Assembly: GCA_964369415.1 (NCBI GenBank)
Contig: CAYJFP010000015.1
Coordinates: 1-50,968, forward strand
Direction: 5' to 3'
Source of the DNA: SIG603 sp964369415
GTDB taxonomy: Bacteria > Bacillota > Clostridia > Oscillospirales > Acutalibacteraceae
DNA: 50,968 bases
Below are positions 23,705 to 31,823 of this stretch, piece after piece. Under the pieces are notes generated by a model. The model searched no databases, was not told the DNA's origin, and saw only the letters and a program-made list of their open reading frames with translations. Made by a program: the position numbers and the translations under genes. How positions within the stretch are numbered: position 1 is the stretch's first letter; each line of letters begins with the position of its first letter.

Positions 23705-23755
23705 AAGCATAAAATAAGCGAAAAATATCTTAAAATATACGAAGAAATTATGCTT
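23705..23755. promoter_or_regulatory. Inverted repeat between the AraC and UroD-like genes
   Basis: AAGCATAA (23705-23712) and TTATGCTT (23748-23755), 35 bp apart, with a further TTATGC at 23758-23763 close to a TATTAT/TATACA -10-like stretch. A candidate AraC-type operator for the divergent genes. Confidence 0.4.
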
Positions 23756-23799
23756 TTATTATGCTATTATACAGACACAAACTTAAAGGGGATGAGACT

Positions 23800-24876
23800 A
23801 TGATGAACGACGGACGTGACTATGACAAAATTTTTAAACGCCTTGAATACTTATGGCACGGTGAAATTTTAGATAGGTGCTGTTTAAATGTAAAGGCGCC
23901 AAAAGACCCTAAAAATCCGTATATAAAGAAGAAACCAGAGAGCAAAGAAGAACTTATAAGATGGTACAACGACCCTGAATATATATTAAAAAGATCCTTA
24001 GAGGAAATAGACAAAACCTATTTTGCGGGCGAAGCCTTGCCGATGGTTTTTCCGTATTTTGGAACAGGCGGACATGCAAAATACTTAGCGCCAAAAGAAG
24101 TGATTGAATACGCCCCAGACACGATTTGGATTCATCCATTCATAGATGACTTAATGGACTTTAACTACGATTTTGACCCGCTTACCAACGAAGTTTTTAA
24201 GCAAGAGTGCGACATAATGTCCTATTTGGTAAAAGAGTCAAAGGGCAGGTATTTTGTCGGGATGCCCGATAACTGCGGGAGCTACGATGCATTATCGCAA
24301 ATGAGAGGCGCAGAAGACCTTTTGGTGGACTTTTTGACAGAGCCGGAAGCGGTTAAATATGCGGGACGAAAAATGGTGGACATCCTCATAAAATCAGGCG
24401 ACGTTATGTTCGACATCATAAAAGAAAACTGTAATGGTGGTTCGGTTCACTCGTGGATGAACTGCGTTTCAAAAGGAAAAACGATGCAAATGCAGTGCGA
24501 CTTATCCGTAATGATTTCAAAGGAAAACTTTGACGAATACATAGAAGAAGAGCTAAGAACAACTGCAAACTGGCTTGACAATGTAATATATCACTTGGAC
24601 GGACAGGAGCAAATCAGGCATTTAGACACGATTTTAGACATAGATAAAATTAATTTGATTCAGTGGGTGCAAGTGGACGGACAACCGCCTTGTACTGCAT
24701 TTATTCCAGAGCTTAAGAGGATTCAAGACGCCGGAAAAGGCATAGTAATTGGATTAAATCCAAAACAGGCGATAGAAATTTTGGACAACATGCCGCCTAA
24801 TGGGCTTAACCTATGCGTGTATGCAAATTCGCCAGAAGAAGCGGACGAATTTGTAAGAATGGCGTCTAAATATTAA
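23800..24876 (+). CDS. Uroporphyrinogen decarboxylase (URO-D)-like protein
   Basis: A 358-aa protein of the URO-D/methyltransferase fold. It shows a GTGGHAKYLAPKEV segment, a helix-rich middle (LVDFLTEPEAVKYAGRKMVDILIK) and the closing IVIGLNPKQAIEIL typical of this fold. The arginines expected in true heme-pathway HemE (such as the FAGAPWT and RQAGR regions) are not seen. A role in corrinoid-linked methyl transfer or in sugar or aromatic metabolism is therefore more likely. ATG 23800 follows AAAGGGG by 8 nt. The divergent AraC regulator points to an inducible catabolic function. No corrinoid protein gene is adjacent. Confidence 0.65.
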   Translation: MMNDGRDYDKIFKRLEYLWHGEILDRCCLNVKAPKDPKNPYIKKKPESKEELIRWYNDPEYILKRSLEEIDKTYFAGEALPMVFPYFGTGGHAKYLAPKEVIEYAPDTIWIHPFIDDLMDFNYDFDPLTNEVFKQECDIMSYLVKESKGRYFVGMPDNCGSYDALSQMRGAEDLLVDFLTEPEAVKYAGRKMVDILIKSGDVMFDIIKENCNGGSVHSWMNCVSKGKTMQMQCDLSVMISKENFDEYIEEELRTTANWLDNVIYHLDGQEQIRHLDTILDIDKINLIQWVQVDGQPPCTAFIPELKRIQDAGKGIVIGLNPKQAIEILDNMPPNGLNLCVYANSPEEADEFVRMASKY

Positions 24877-24972
24877 GTTTAGAACTAATTTAAGCTGAAT
24901 TAGAAACAGGAGAGAGCTTATATAAAACAAACTTCTTGCTGGGCGTAGTCGTAATTTTAATAAAATGTGTAA

Positions 24973-25000
24973 AAAAGGGAGGGTGAAAACCCTCCCTTTT
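24973..25000. terminator. Bidirectional terminator
   Basis: A 12-bp perfect stem (AAAAGGGAGGGT/ACCCTCCCTTTT) with a GAAA tetraloop between the UroD-like gene and the convergent feo operon. Confidence 0.92.
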
Positions 25001-25004
25001 AATA

Positions 25005-25190
25005 TTACTTTTTCTTAGTGTTTGAGCCGCAGTTACAGCCACTCGAAGAATTATTTTTAGAGCATTTTGAAGCGGCAGAACAGCCGATGCATTTCACGCC
25101 CTTTTTCTTTTGAGAAACTATGTAGAAAATTATTCCAGCCACCATAGCCACAACCAAAATTATGACTATAATATTTATCCAATCGCCCAT
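25005..25190 (-). CDS. FeoB-associated Cys-rich membrane protein
   Basis: A 61-aa protein: one N-terminal membrane span (about 5-26), a basic KKK stretch, then a cysteine-rich tail (VKCIGCSAASKCSK, GCNCG; five or more Cys). This is the layout of the small proteins that accompany FeoB in many Bacillota and may play the part of FeoC in iron uptake. It lies 17 nt downstream of feoB and closes the operon before a terminator. Confidence 0.85.
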   Translation of the reverse strand: MGDWINIIVIILVVAMVAGIIFYIVSQKKKGVKCIGCSAASKCSKNNSSSGCNCGSNTKKK

Positions 25191-25207
25191 AAATACTCCT
25201 TTCTAAA

Positions 25208-27364
25208 TTAAGCTGTTCTAGCTTGAAGTTTTGCTTTTTCTTTTTTAGCGCCTTTCGCCATTAAGTAAATTACTATAGCGACAAGGATGGCAAAGACTAT
25301 TAAACCTGGTAGGAATGCCTCGCCGACACCACCTGTGGTTACAAGTGTTCCAATTTGATACACTAGGAATGCAACTGCATATCCTGTTCCAAATTGTAGT
25401 GCGATTCCGCTCCATAACCATTTTTTGCTCTCCATTTCGGAGTTCATAGCACCGATTGCAGCAAAGCAAGGAGGTGTAAAGAGGTTAAATGCTAGGTAAG
25501 CAAGAGCTGCGACTGCACCTATTCCCATAATGCCTTGAACATCAGTAGCACCGCCGATAAGTTCTAAATCTCCGCTTATGAAGTTTGAAATACCGTAAAC
25601 AACTGAAAGTGTTCCGACAACATTTTCTTTAGCGATAAAGCCAGTGATAGCTGCCGCCGCTAGTTGCCATTTGCCAAAACCTAAAGGAGCAAGTAGAATT
25701 GCAAATGGTGAAGCGATAACGCCTAGAATGCTTTGTGCTTGGAATTGATCTGTGATCACTCTGATTTCGGCTAATTGAGCAGCTGTAGCTGTCATCATAG
25801 CCTCTGCGTCTGAAGCAAGAGGTAAACCCGCTGCTAGGCAAGCCTCATCTACTAAATCTGCAACGACTTTAAAGTCAAAGGTAAACGTGCTCATGAGATG
25901 AACGATTAAGTTGCAAAGAAGGATGATAGTACCCGCTTTTATAACGAAGGATTTTGCCCTTGAAAGCATTACGATAGTAGCTCTGATAAAGCTAGGTGCA
26001 CGGTACTCTGGAAGCTCAATGATAAAGAAAGAACGAGCAGATTTTTCGCCTGTAATTCTAACAACCATGAGTGCGCCTAAAACGATAAGCACGATTCCGG
26101 CAAAATACATAGTAGGGCTTACCCAGTCTGATTCTGGGAAGAATACGCCGACGATTAGGGCGATAACAGGAAGCTTAGCACCGCAAGGGATGAAAGGCGC
26201 TAACATAGCGGTGGTTCGTCTTTGTCTTTCGTTTTTGATTGTTCTTGTAGCCATAACACCTGGAATAGCGCAAGATGTTCCGATAACTACTGGGATGATT
26301 GATTTACCTGAAAGGCCGACAACTTTTAAGAATCTATCCATGACAACAGCCACACGAGCCATGTATCCGCAGTCTTCTAAAAGTGCTAATAAGAAGAACA
26401 TTACCATGATAAGTGGTAAGAATCCGACGATAGCGGCAAAACCACCTACGATACCGTCAACCACTAAGGCGCTTAAGATAGGTGAAGCGTCTGCCATTAG
26501 CGTTCCAACCCATTCTTGGAATGTGCCCATCCAAGTGTTTAAGCCTTGTAAAATAAACGGAACTTCTTCCATTTCGGCAAACCACGGAAGGGCAGTTACT
26601 CCGTCCGCAAAGAACGGTCCTATGTATACTTGAGAAAGCTCGAATACCATCCACATAACAGCGGCGAAAATTGGAATACCAAGCCATTTATGACCAAAAA
26701 TTCTGTCAGCCATGTCTTGAGAATTATGAGAACTTGATTTTTGCTTTCTTTTTTCAGAGTCTTCGACTATAGTCTTTACAAAGTCAAATCTTTTTTTGTC
26801 GGCTTCGGTGACTGCAAGCGAGTCGTTTTTGTCAACATTGCCTTCGTCATAAGGGCTGGTTTGGCTTTTTCCATTTAATGAAATGACGGTTTCAAGCAGT
26901 GTTTCGAGTCCGTGTTTTGAGGTTGCGGTGGTGCCGACAACGGGGCACGAAAGTTTTTGTGAAAGCGCGTCGGTGTCTAGCGTGATACCTTTTTTCTTTG
27001 GTAAATCACTCTTGTTTAAAGCCACAACTACAGGGATTCCAAGCTCTAGAAGCTGGGTGGTAAAAAATAAACTACGGCTTAAATTTGTCGCATCGACAAT
27101 ATTGACGATGACATCGGGATTTTCATTTTTGATAAAGTTGCTAGTCACGCTTTCTTCCGAGGTGAAAGGCGACATAGAATAGGCGCCAGGCAAGTCGATG
27201 GCCGTAAGAGTCTTATCTCCTTTGTATAAATTACTTTTTATTATGCCCTCTTTTTTATCGACGGTAACGCCCGCCCAGTTTCCCACTTTTTCCACTTTAC
27301 CCGTTACAGCGTTGAACAAAGTGGTTTTACCGCTGTTAGGATTGCCCGCAAATGCAATTTTCAT
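25208..27364 (-). CDS. feoB: Ferrous iron transporter FeoB
   Basis: A 718-aa inner-membrane Fe(II) transporter. The N-terminal G domain has GNPNSGKTT (7-15), DLPGAYS and NKSDLPKK. A helical spacer leads to the membrane part with two gate repeats: GLSGKSIIPVVIGTSCAIPG, with its conserved Cys, and the later LFTPPCFAAIGAMNSE. AAAAGGAG precedes the ATG. It follows feoA, with a hairpin between them, and precedes the Cys-rich partner. Expected to serve iron supply in an anaerobe. Confidence 0.95.
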   Translation of the reverse strand: MKIAFAGNPNSGKTTLFNAVTGKVEKVGNWAGVTVDKKEGIIKSNLYKGDKTLTAIDLPGAYSMSPFTSEESVTSNFIKNENPDVIVNIVDATNLSRSLFFTTQLLELGIPVVVALNKSDLPKKKGITLDTDALSQKLSCPVVGTTATSKHGLETLLETVISLNGKSQTSPYDEGNVDKNDSLAVTEADKKRFDFVKTIVEDSEKRKQKSSSHNSQDMADRIFGHKWLGIPIFAAVMWMVFELSQVYIGPFFADGVTALPWFAEMEEVPFILQGLNTWMGTFQEWVGTLMADASPILSALVVDGIVGGFAAIVGFLPLIMVMFFLLALLEDCGYMARVAVVMDRFLKVVGLSGKSIIPVVIGTSCAIPGVMATRTIKNERQRRTTAMLAPFIPCGAKLPVIALIVGVFFPESDWVSPTMYFAGIVLIVLGALMVVRITGEKSARSFFIIELPEYRAPSFIRATIVMLSRAKSFVIKAGTIILLCNLIVHLMSTFTFDFKVVADLVDEACLAAGLPLASDAEAMMTATAAQLAEIRVITDQFQAQSILGVIASPFAILLAPLGFGKWQLAAAAITGFIAKENVVGTLSVVYGISNFISGDLELIGGATDVQGIMGIGAVAALAYLAFNLFTPPCFAAIGAMNSEMESKKWLWSGIALQFGTGYAVAFLVYQIGTLVTTGGVGEAFLPGLIVFAILVAIVIYLMAKGAKKEKAKLQARTA

Positions 27365-27381
27365 ATTAGTTCTCCTTTTAA

Positions 27382-27395
27382 TTAGTTTAAGCTAA
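27382..27395. promoter_or_regulatory. DtxR-like palindrome between feoA and feoB
   Basis: TTAGTTTAAGCTAA is a palindrome with one imperfect pair and contains TTAG-N6-CTAA, the outer part of DtxR/IdeR iron boxes. It lies 20 bp upstream of feoB. Confidence 0.4.
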
Positions 27396-27407
27396 CTTAT
27401 TTCCTTT

Positions 27408-27436
27408 AAAAAACGCAAAATAAATTTGCGTTTTTA
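27408..27436 (-). terminator. Intercistronic terminator/attenuator in feoAB
   Basis: Stem AAAAACGCAAA/TTTGCGTTTTT (27409-27419 with 27425-27435), T-rich at its 3' side on the minus strand, at the very end of feoA. It would let only part of the transcripts reach feoB. Confidence 0.7.
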
Positions 27437-27649
27437 GGATATTAAAATTTCTGATGCTAAGTCTTTATCTATGGTGTATCTCGAGTCTTTTATAGATATT
27501 ACATAAGAACCGCTGATTACTGAAATCAATACAATCTCTTCACCCTCATAACACCCGAGAGTAAAAAGAAAACTGCTTAGCTCTTCGTCGTCTATAGAAA
27601 GTTTTGAAATAGTGTAGGTTTTGCCGAGTTCGGCACTTGTTAAATTCAT
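27434..27649 (-). CDS. feoA: FeoA protein
   Basis: A 71-aa SH3-like cytoplasmic partner of FeoB. It has the typical layout of an N-terminal strand, the mid-protein LGCYEGEEIVLIS (compare the family's LGLxPG) and the end IDKDLASEILI. The start at 27649 is chosen because GGAGG lies directly upstream, inside a slightly longer open frame. It is the first gene of the feo operon, with a perfect-spacing promoter. Confidence 0.88.
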   Translation of the reverse strand: MNLTSAELGKTYTISKLSIDDEELSSFLFTLGCYEGEEIVLISVISGSYVISIKDSRYTIDKDLASEILIS

Positions 27650-27674
27650 CTTTACCTCCATACACTACAGTAAG

Positions 27675-27720
27675 TTAGTTGCTACTAATAGAGTATACAG
27701 TAAAAATAAAAATATGTCAA
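27675..27720 (-). promoter_or_regulatory. feo promoter with overlapping iron-box-like palindrome
   Basis: On the minus strand: TTGACA (complement of 27715-27720), exactly 17 bp, TATACT (complement of 27692-27697). TTAGT-N4-ACTAA (27675-27688) covers the expected start site and is a candidate operator for a DtxR/IdeR-type iron repressor. Confidence 0.7.
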
Positions 27721-27734
27721 TAAAAATTTATGCT

Positions 27735-29645
27735 TTAATTGATTTTTTTGTCATAAAGTCTCGCAGCGTTTAAAATAACCAAAATTGAGCCAGCATTGTG
27801 AACCAAGGCACCTGTAGCGGGATTTAATAATCCTAGTACGGATAAGATAATCGCACCAAAGTTAATTATCATAGAAATCGAGATATTAAATTTAATAGAA
27901 AAAATTGTTGCAAGCGAAAGTTTCTTAAGATATGAAAGTTTAGAGATGTCATCGCCCATTATAGCGATGTCTGCGGCGTCTACGGCGATGTCACTGCCCA
28001 TTGTTCCCATTGCGATTCCGACATCGGCAGTTTTAAGGGCGGGTGCATCGTTGACTCCGTCACCTATCATGGCAATTTTTCCGTGCTTTTCTGAAAGCTG
28101 TTTCACCGCTGAAACTTTGTCTTCGGGCAAAAGTGAGGAGTAAACCTTGGTAATACCGACCATTTTTGAGATATAGGCGGCACTTTTTTCGTTATCGCCA
28201 GTTAGAAGCACGGTGTTTTTAATTCCGCTGTTTTTAAGGGTTTCGATAGATTTTTGTGCGTTTTTCTTTACAGTGTCCGAAAGTGAAATAATGCCTAAAA
28301 TATTTTTTTGGTCAAATATGATTACGAGGGTTTTTCCTTTTTCTCTAATTTTATCAATTAAGGCTAGTATATCTGCCGAAATGCTGATGTCGGTTTTTTC
28401 TTTTACAAGTTTTTCACTTCCGCAGTAAAGATTTTGACTGTTAATTTTAGCGGAAACCCCCATGCCTATAGTCATTTCAAAATCATCTACATCCATAGGT
28501 GAAATACCATTTTTCTTTGAGTAATTCACGATAGCCTTAGCGGTGGGGTGTTCTGATTTTGACTCAATAGAAAAGGCTAGCGTGAGAAGCTGTTCGTCAC
28601 TAATGCCAAAACTTTTCAAATCAGAAACTTCGAGTTTTCCGTGCGTTAATGTGCCAGTTTTGTCAAAAGCGACAGTGCTAATAATTCCCATGTTTTCAAG
28701 TGCTTCGCCAGATTTAATGAGCACACCGTTTTTTGCTGCCTGACCTATCGCCGCCATAATAGAGGTAGGCGTTGCCAAGGCAAGTGCACAAGGGCAAAAA
28801 ACTACAAGAACGGTAACTGCTCTTACCAGTGCGGTGTCTGGTGTGTTAAAGCCGAAATTAAAAATTAAATAAGTGATAATGGCAATTACTAAAGCGGTAG
28901 GGACAAGGACCGAGGCCCACTTGTCAACAATTCTTTGGGTCGGTGCTTTATTATTTTCGGATTCCTCGACAAGCTTAATCATCTTTTGTAAAGAAGAATC
29001 GGAAAAATTCTTAGTGATTTTAACATCGACAGAGCCAAAACGATTTATCGTGGCAGTGAAAACTTCGTCTCCATCTGCTTTGTCGACAGGAAGAGACTCT
29101 CCGGTGATGAGAGACTGGTCGACAGAGGTGCTTCCCGAAACAATAATGCCGTCAAGTGGAAAGGCTTCACCTGGAAGGACCCTTAGTATGTCGCCGACTT
29201 TTACGTCTTCTGCGTTAATGGTTTCTTCTTGTAAAGTTCCATCGGCTAAAGTCGTGAGTCTCCTTGCGTTCATCGGAACAAGGTTTAATAGTTTTTCTAT
29301 GCCTTTTTTAGCTTTTTTAATGGTTCTTTCTTCGAGATATTCGCCGAGCGCCATGATAAAGGCAACTTCGCCCGCTGCAAAAACGTCCCCGATATAAACC
29401 GCTGCTATCATTGCGATGGTTATAAGAAGCGCCGAGGTTATCTGCAACTTTGCAGTGTAAATTACAGCGTAATATAATAGCGGTAAGCCAGAGATAAAAA
29501 GTGGGACATAGGCTAAATTTACAAGGTATTCAAAGTGTATGCCCATGAGTGGCAAAATATAATGTGCGATAAAGCTTAAAAGTAGGAAGAAACCAGAGAT
29601 TAAAAGCATGGGGAGTGAACTTAAAAAAGAGATTATTTTATTCAT
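27735..29645 (-). CDS. P1B-type heavy-metal-transporting ATPase
   Basis: A 636-aa metal efflux ATPase without any N-terminal metal-binding domain. Motifs: TGES (181-184), CPC in the metal-binding span (284-286), DKTGT with the phosphorylated Asp328, SEHPTA, and GDGVNDAPALK. The last two spans have FNISISMIINFGA and LVHNAGSILVILNAARL. They lack both the Cu(I)-type Tyr-Asn/Met-Ser pattern and the Zn/Cd-type Lys and Asp, so metal choice cannot be read from them. It follows csoR by 35 nt and shares its promoter and operator, which favours Cu(I). Confidence 0.88.
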   Translation of the reverse strand: MNKIISFLSSLPMLLISGFFLLLSFIAHYILPLMGIHFEYLVNLAYVPLFISGLPLLYYAVIYTAKLQITSALLITIAMIAAVYIGDVFAAGEVAFIMALGEYLEERTIKKAKKGIEKLLNLVPMNARRLTTLADGTLQEETINAEDVKVGDILRVLPGEAFPLDGIIVSGSTSVDQSLITGESLPVDKADGDEVFTATINRFGSVDVKITKNFSDSSLQKMIKLVEESENNKAPTQRIVDKWASVLVPTALVIAIITYLIFNFGFNTPDTALVRAVTVLVVFCPCALALATPTSIMAAIGQAAKNGVLIKSGEALENMGIISTVAFDKTGTLTHGKLEVSDLKSFGISDEQLLTLAFSIESKSEHPTAKAIVNYSKKNGISPMDVDDFEMTIGMGVSAKINSQNLYCGSEKLVKEKTDISISADILALIDKIREKGKTLVIIFDQKNILGIISLSDTVKKNAQKSIETLKNSGIKNTVLLTGDNEKSAAYISKMVGITKVYSSLLPEDKVSAVKQLSEKHGKIAMIGDGVNDAPALKTADVGIAMGTMGSDIAVDAADIAIMGDDISKLSYLKKLSLATIFSIKFNISISMIINFGAIILSVLGLLNPATGALVHNAGSILVILNAARLYDKKIN

Positions 29646-29680
29646 TGTTAGCTCCTTTCAGAATACATAATAGTATGATT

Positions 29681-29956
29681 TTATATTGTTTTTGAGAATT
29701 GATTTAAGGCGGAAATTAATTTTTTTATGGTTTCTTCTTCATCGCCATTTTTTATTCCGTCCAAAACGCAGTGGTGCATGTGACCTTCTAAAATTATTTG
29801 CCCAGTTTTGTGAAGAGCCGATTTTATAGCCCCGATTTGTATTAAAATGTCTTCACAAGGCTTGTCGGAGTCTATCATTTTAGAGATTCCCCTTACCTGT
29901 CCTTCAATTTTATTAAGACGTTTTTTTAAAGCTTCGGTGTCCATACATTGTTTCAT
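29681..29956 (-). CDS. csoR: CsoR-family metal-sensing repressor
   Basis: A 91-aa four-helix repressor. The Cu(I) ligand set of CsoR is present: Cys34, His59 and Cys63 (CsoR C-H-C). It begins with the DNA-contacting LKKRLNKIEGQVRGI helix. Metal binding releases it from DNA and turns on export. AAGGAG precedes the ATG. The gene is the first of a two-gene operon with the P1B ATPase and has a clear operator upstream, so it regulates itself. RcnR or FrmR roles are less likely given the ligands. Confidence 0.88.
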   Translation of the reverse strand: MKQCMDTEALKKRLNKIEGQVRGISKMIDSDKPCEDILIQIGAIKSALHKTGQIILEGHMHHCVLDGIKNGDEEETIKKLISALNQFSKTI

Positions 29957-30011
29957 ATCAATACTCCTTGTCTGCCATCACATAATGAGTTTGCACTATG
30001 TAAAGAAAAAT

Positions 30012-30035
30012 ATACCCTATACCCATATAGGGTAT
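30012..30035. promoter_or_regulatory. CsoR operator
   Basis: Perfect 10-bp inverted repeat ATACCCTATA / TATAGGGTAT around a 4-bp centre (CCCA). It matches the known ATACCC...GGGTAT form of CsoR sites and lies just downstream of the csoR -10 element, over the start site. Confidence 0.88.
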
Positions 30036-30041
30036 GCTTGG

Positions 30042-30070
30042 ATTATAACACCTATAAATCAAAAAGTCAA
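30042..30070 (-). promoter_or_regulatory. Promoter of the csoR-ATPase operon
   Basis: On the minus strand: TTGACT (complement of 30065-30070), exactly 17 bp, TATAAT (complement of 30042-30047). The CsoR operator begins 6 bp further on. Confidence 0.82.
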
Positions 30071-30130
30071 TAGAAAAACAAAAACCATGAATAAAATAAT
30101 GGTTTCAGAGCGTTTTAAAACGTTCAAATA

Positions 30131-30160
30131 AAAAATCCAACCGATACAGGCTGGATTTTT
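30131..30160. terminator. Terminator of the PRPP synthetase gene
   Basis: A 12-bp stem (AAAAATCCAACC, 30131-30142, with 30149-30160, one A-C mismatch), with T-rich ends on both strands. Confidence 0.85.
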
Positions 30161-30169
30161 AAATTATAA

Positions 30170-31342
30170 TTAAAATGAAATTTGCTCTTTTTCGCTTTCA
30201 ATTCTAGCTCTTCTTTCGGATAATAGAAGTGCAATTTTTTCGTGTGGGTCGATAACAGCGCTGACTGATACTTCGTGATTGAGTGAAGCGATAAAATATG
30301 CAATATATTTTGAAACGTCAACCGAGAAGAACCAAGGTTTGTTCTTAAGTTCAGGGTTTAAATAAGTTAGGTTAGAGCCAAAGATTCCGTCGATAACGCC
30401 TTCTTTATACGCTTTGTCAAATATTTCAAGACCAGCTGTGAAAATTGAATAAGTGGCATAGCAGAAAAATTTTGCAGCGCCTTGCTCTTTAACTTTATAA
30501 GCGATGTCAAGCATAGATTCGCCCGAAGCGATGATGTCGTCGGAGACAAAAACAGATTTCCCTTTTACGCTTTCGCCTAAATATTCGTGTGCAACGATAG
30601 GGTTTCTGCCGTTTACAACCTTTGAATAGTCACGTCTTTTGTAGAACATTCCCATCTCTACACCCAAAACAGAAGCATAGTACATGTTTCTTGTAAGAGC
30701 GCCTTCGTCAGGGCTTACTATCATGAAATCGTCTCTTTCAATAGAAAGGTCAGGGAATACTTTAAACATTTTTTTAAGAACTTGATAAGATGGCGTTAAG
30801 TTATCAAAGCCCATTAGAGGAATTGCGTTTTGAACCCTTGGGTCGTGTGCATCAAAAGTAACTATATTTGATACTCCCATACCACGAAGCTCTTGAAGTG
30901 CAAAGGCGCAGTCGAGAGACTCTCTGTAGCTTCTTCTATGTTGTCTACCGCCGTAAAGCATAGGCATAACGACATTTATTCGATGAGCCTTGCCACTTGC
31001 GGCTTGGATAATTCTCTTTAAATCTTGATAATGGTCATCGGGTGACATGCAGTTTTCTTTTCCAAAGTAAGGATAAGTTATGCTGTAGTTTCCAACATCG
31101 ACGATGATATATAGGTCGTATCCTCTAATAGTAGAGTGAATCATACCCTTTCCATCACCGGACTGAAAACGTGGGCAACTGCTTTTTATAGATAGGTTTT
31201 CATAGGCAAAACCAGCTTCTTCAGCCCATTTTGTAAGGTGGTTTTCAATTTTTTTACCGAGTTCACTTGCTCCGGCAAGAGAAATAATTCCTATAGGGGC
31301 GACACTTTTTTCAGGAAGAAAAATTTTCTGCGAATCAGTCAT
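30170..31342 (-). CDS. prs: Ribose-phosphate pyrophosphokinase, long divergent type
   Basis: A 390-aa protein related to PRPP synthetase, which makes PRPP from ribose 5-phosphate and ATP. It is some 70-80 residues longer than standard Prs (about 315 aa), with an N-terminal extension. Recognisable motifs: MLYGGRQHRRSYRES in place of the usual ARQD-type ATP-loop region, FDAHDPRVQ, MIVSPDEGALTRN, and the PRPP loop as SDDIIASGESM instead of DDxIDTGGT. This long form occurs in Clostridia. The substitutions in the PRPP loop mean activity should be tested rather than assumed. AAAGGAATT precedes the ATG. Confidence 0.75.
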   Translation of the reverse strand: MTDSQKIFLPEKSVAPIGIISLAGASELGKKIENHLTKWAEEAGFAYENLSIKSSCPRFQSGDGKGMIHSTIRGYDLYIIVDVGNYSITYPYFGKENCMSPDDHYQDLKRIIQAASGKAHRINVVMPMLYGGRQHRRSYRESLDCAFALQELRGMGVSNIVTFDAHDPRVQNAIPLMGFDNLTPSYQVLKKMFKVFPDLSIERDDFMIVSPDEGALTRNMYYASVLGVEMGMFYKRRDYSKVVNGRNPIVAHEYLGESVKGKSVFVSDDIIASGESMLDIAYKVKEQGAAKFFCYATYSIFTAGLEIFDKAYKEGVIDGIFGSNLTYLNPELKNKPWFFSVDVSKYIAYFIASLNHEVSVSAVIDPHEKIALLLSERRARIESEKEQISF

Positions 31343-31403
31343 AAAACATAATTCCTTTCAAATTCAAAATACAAAAATTATTTACATTTACATTACTATG
31401 GAC

Positions 31404-31412
31404 ATTATATCA
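31404..31412 (-). promoter_or_regulatory. Extended -10 promoter of prs
   Basis: On the minus strand TGATATAAT (complement of 31404-31412), an extended -10 with a weak -35, about 62 nt before the start codon. Confidence 0.5.
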
Positions 31413-31528
31413 CAAAAAACGACTTCATTCTACAATAAAAATGATTATCACACATTTTTGTTAAATTTGTAAAAAGTTAATGTAAGAGGTGAATTAAGTT
31501 TGATTAAAATAGTATTATAAAATTAGTC

Positions 31529-31557
31529 TTTACAAGGAACACAATTAATAGTATAAT
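31529..31557 (+). promoter_or_regulatory. Promoter of the cysE-cysS operon
   Basis: TTTACA (31529-31534), exactly 17 bp, TATAAT (31552-31557). Transcription would begin about 31564, just before the T-box. Confidence 0.8.
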
Positions 31558-31571
31558 CTATTATATAATAT

Positions 31572-31800
31572 AAAATGCATAGCAGGAAGAGTAAGTGAAA
31601 AATATTTAAAAGAGATTAAGGGTCGGTGGCTGAAAGCCCTTATTAAAAAAAGTTTACCCAAGTGCGCCTGTCAGCAGACAAGTGGAAATTTTTAGTATAC
31701 TTGTACGTTTGCCTCGTTACGGCGTTTAAGTTATAAAGCGAAGTGGAACCGCGAGTTATCGCCTTCGTACAGATTTTCTGTACGGGGCTTTTTTTATTTT
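31572..31800 (+). promoter_or_regulatory. T-box leader, probably cysteine-specific
   Basis: Has the hallmarks of a T-box: the AGTA-type motif near the start of stem I (31585-31594), the conserved antiterminator sequence GTGGAACCGCG (31743-31753), and a terminator (31761-31800) with a stem of GCCTTCGTACAG against CTGTACGGGGC followed by eight T. Uncharged tRNA binding would favour the antiterminator and allow transcription of cysE and cysS. A TGC at 31663-31665 is a candidate Cys specifier codon; its place in stem I was judged by eye only. Confidence 0.9.
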
Positions 31801-31823
31801 GTAACACAAAGGAGTGTTGAAGT

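Noticed and set aside
25911..26633. A 240-codon plus-strand frame opposite feoB
   Set aside because: The feoB translation on the other strand is full length with all motifs. The opposite frame has no recognisable domain or start signal.
28873..29397. A 174-codon plus-strand frame opposite the P1B ATPase
   Set aside because: Shadow of a clearly real ATPase gene; low-complexity Ser/Thr-rich translation and no ribosome binding site.
30110..30128. Short palindrome around CGTTTTAAAACG
   Set aside because: AT-rich, no T-run and no gene end that needs it; next to a much better terminator. Probably chance.
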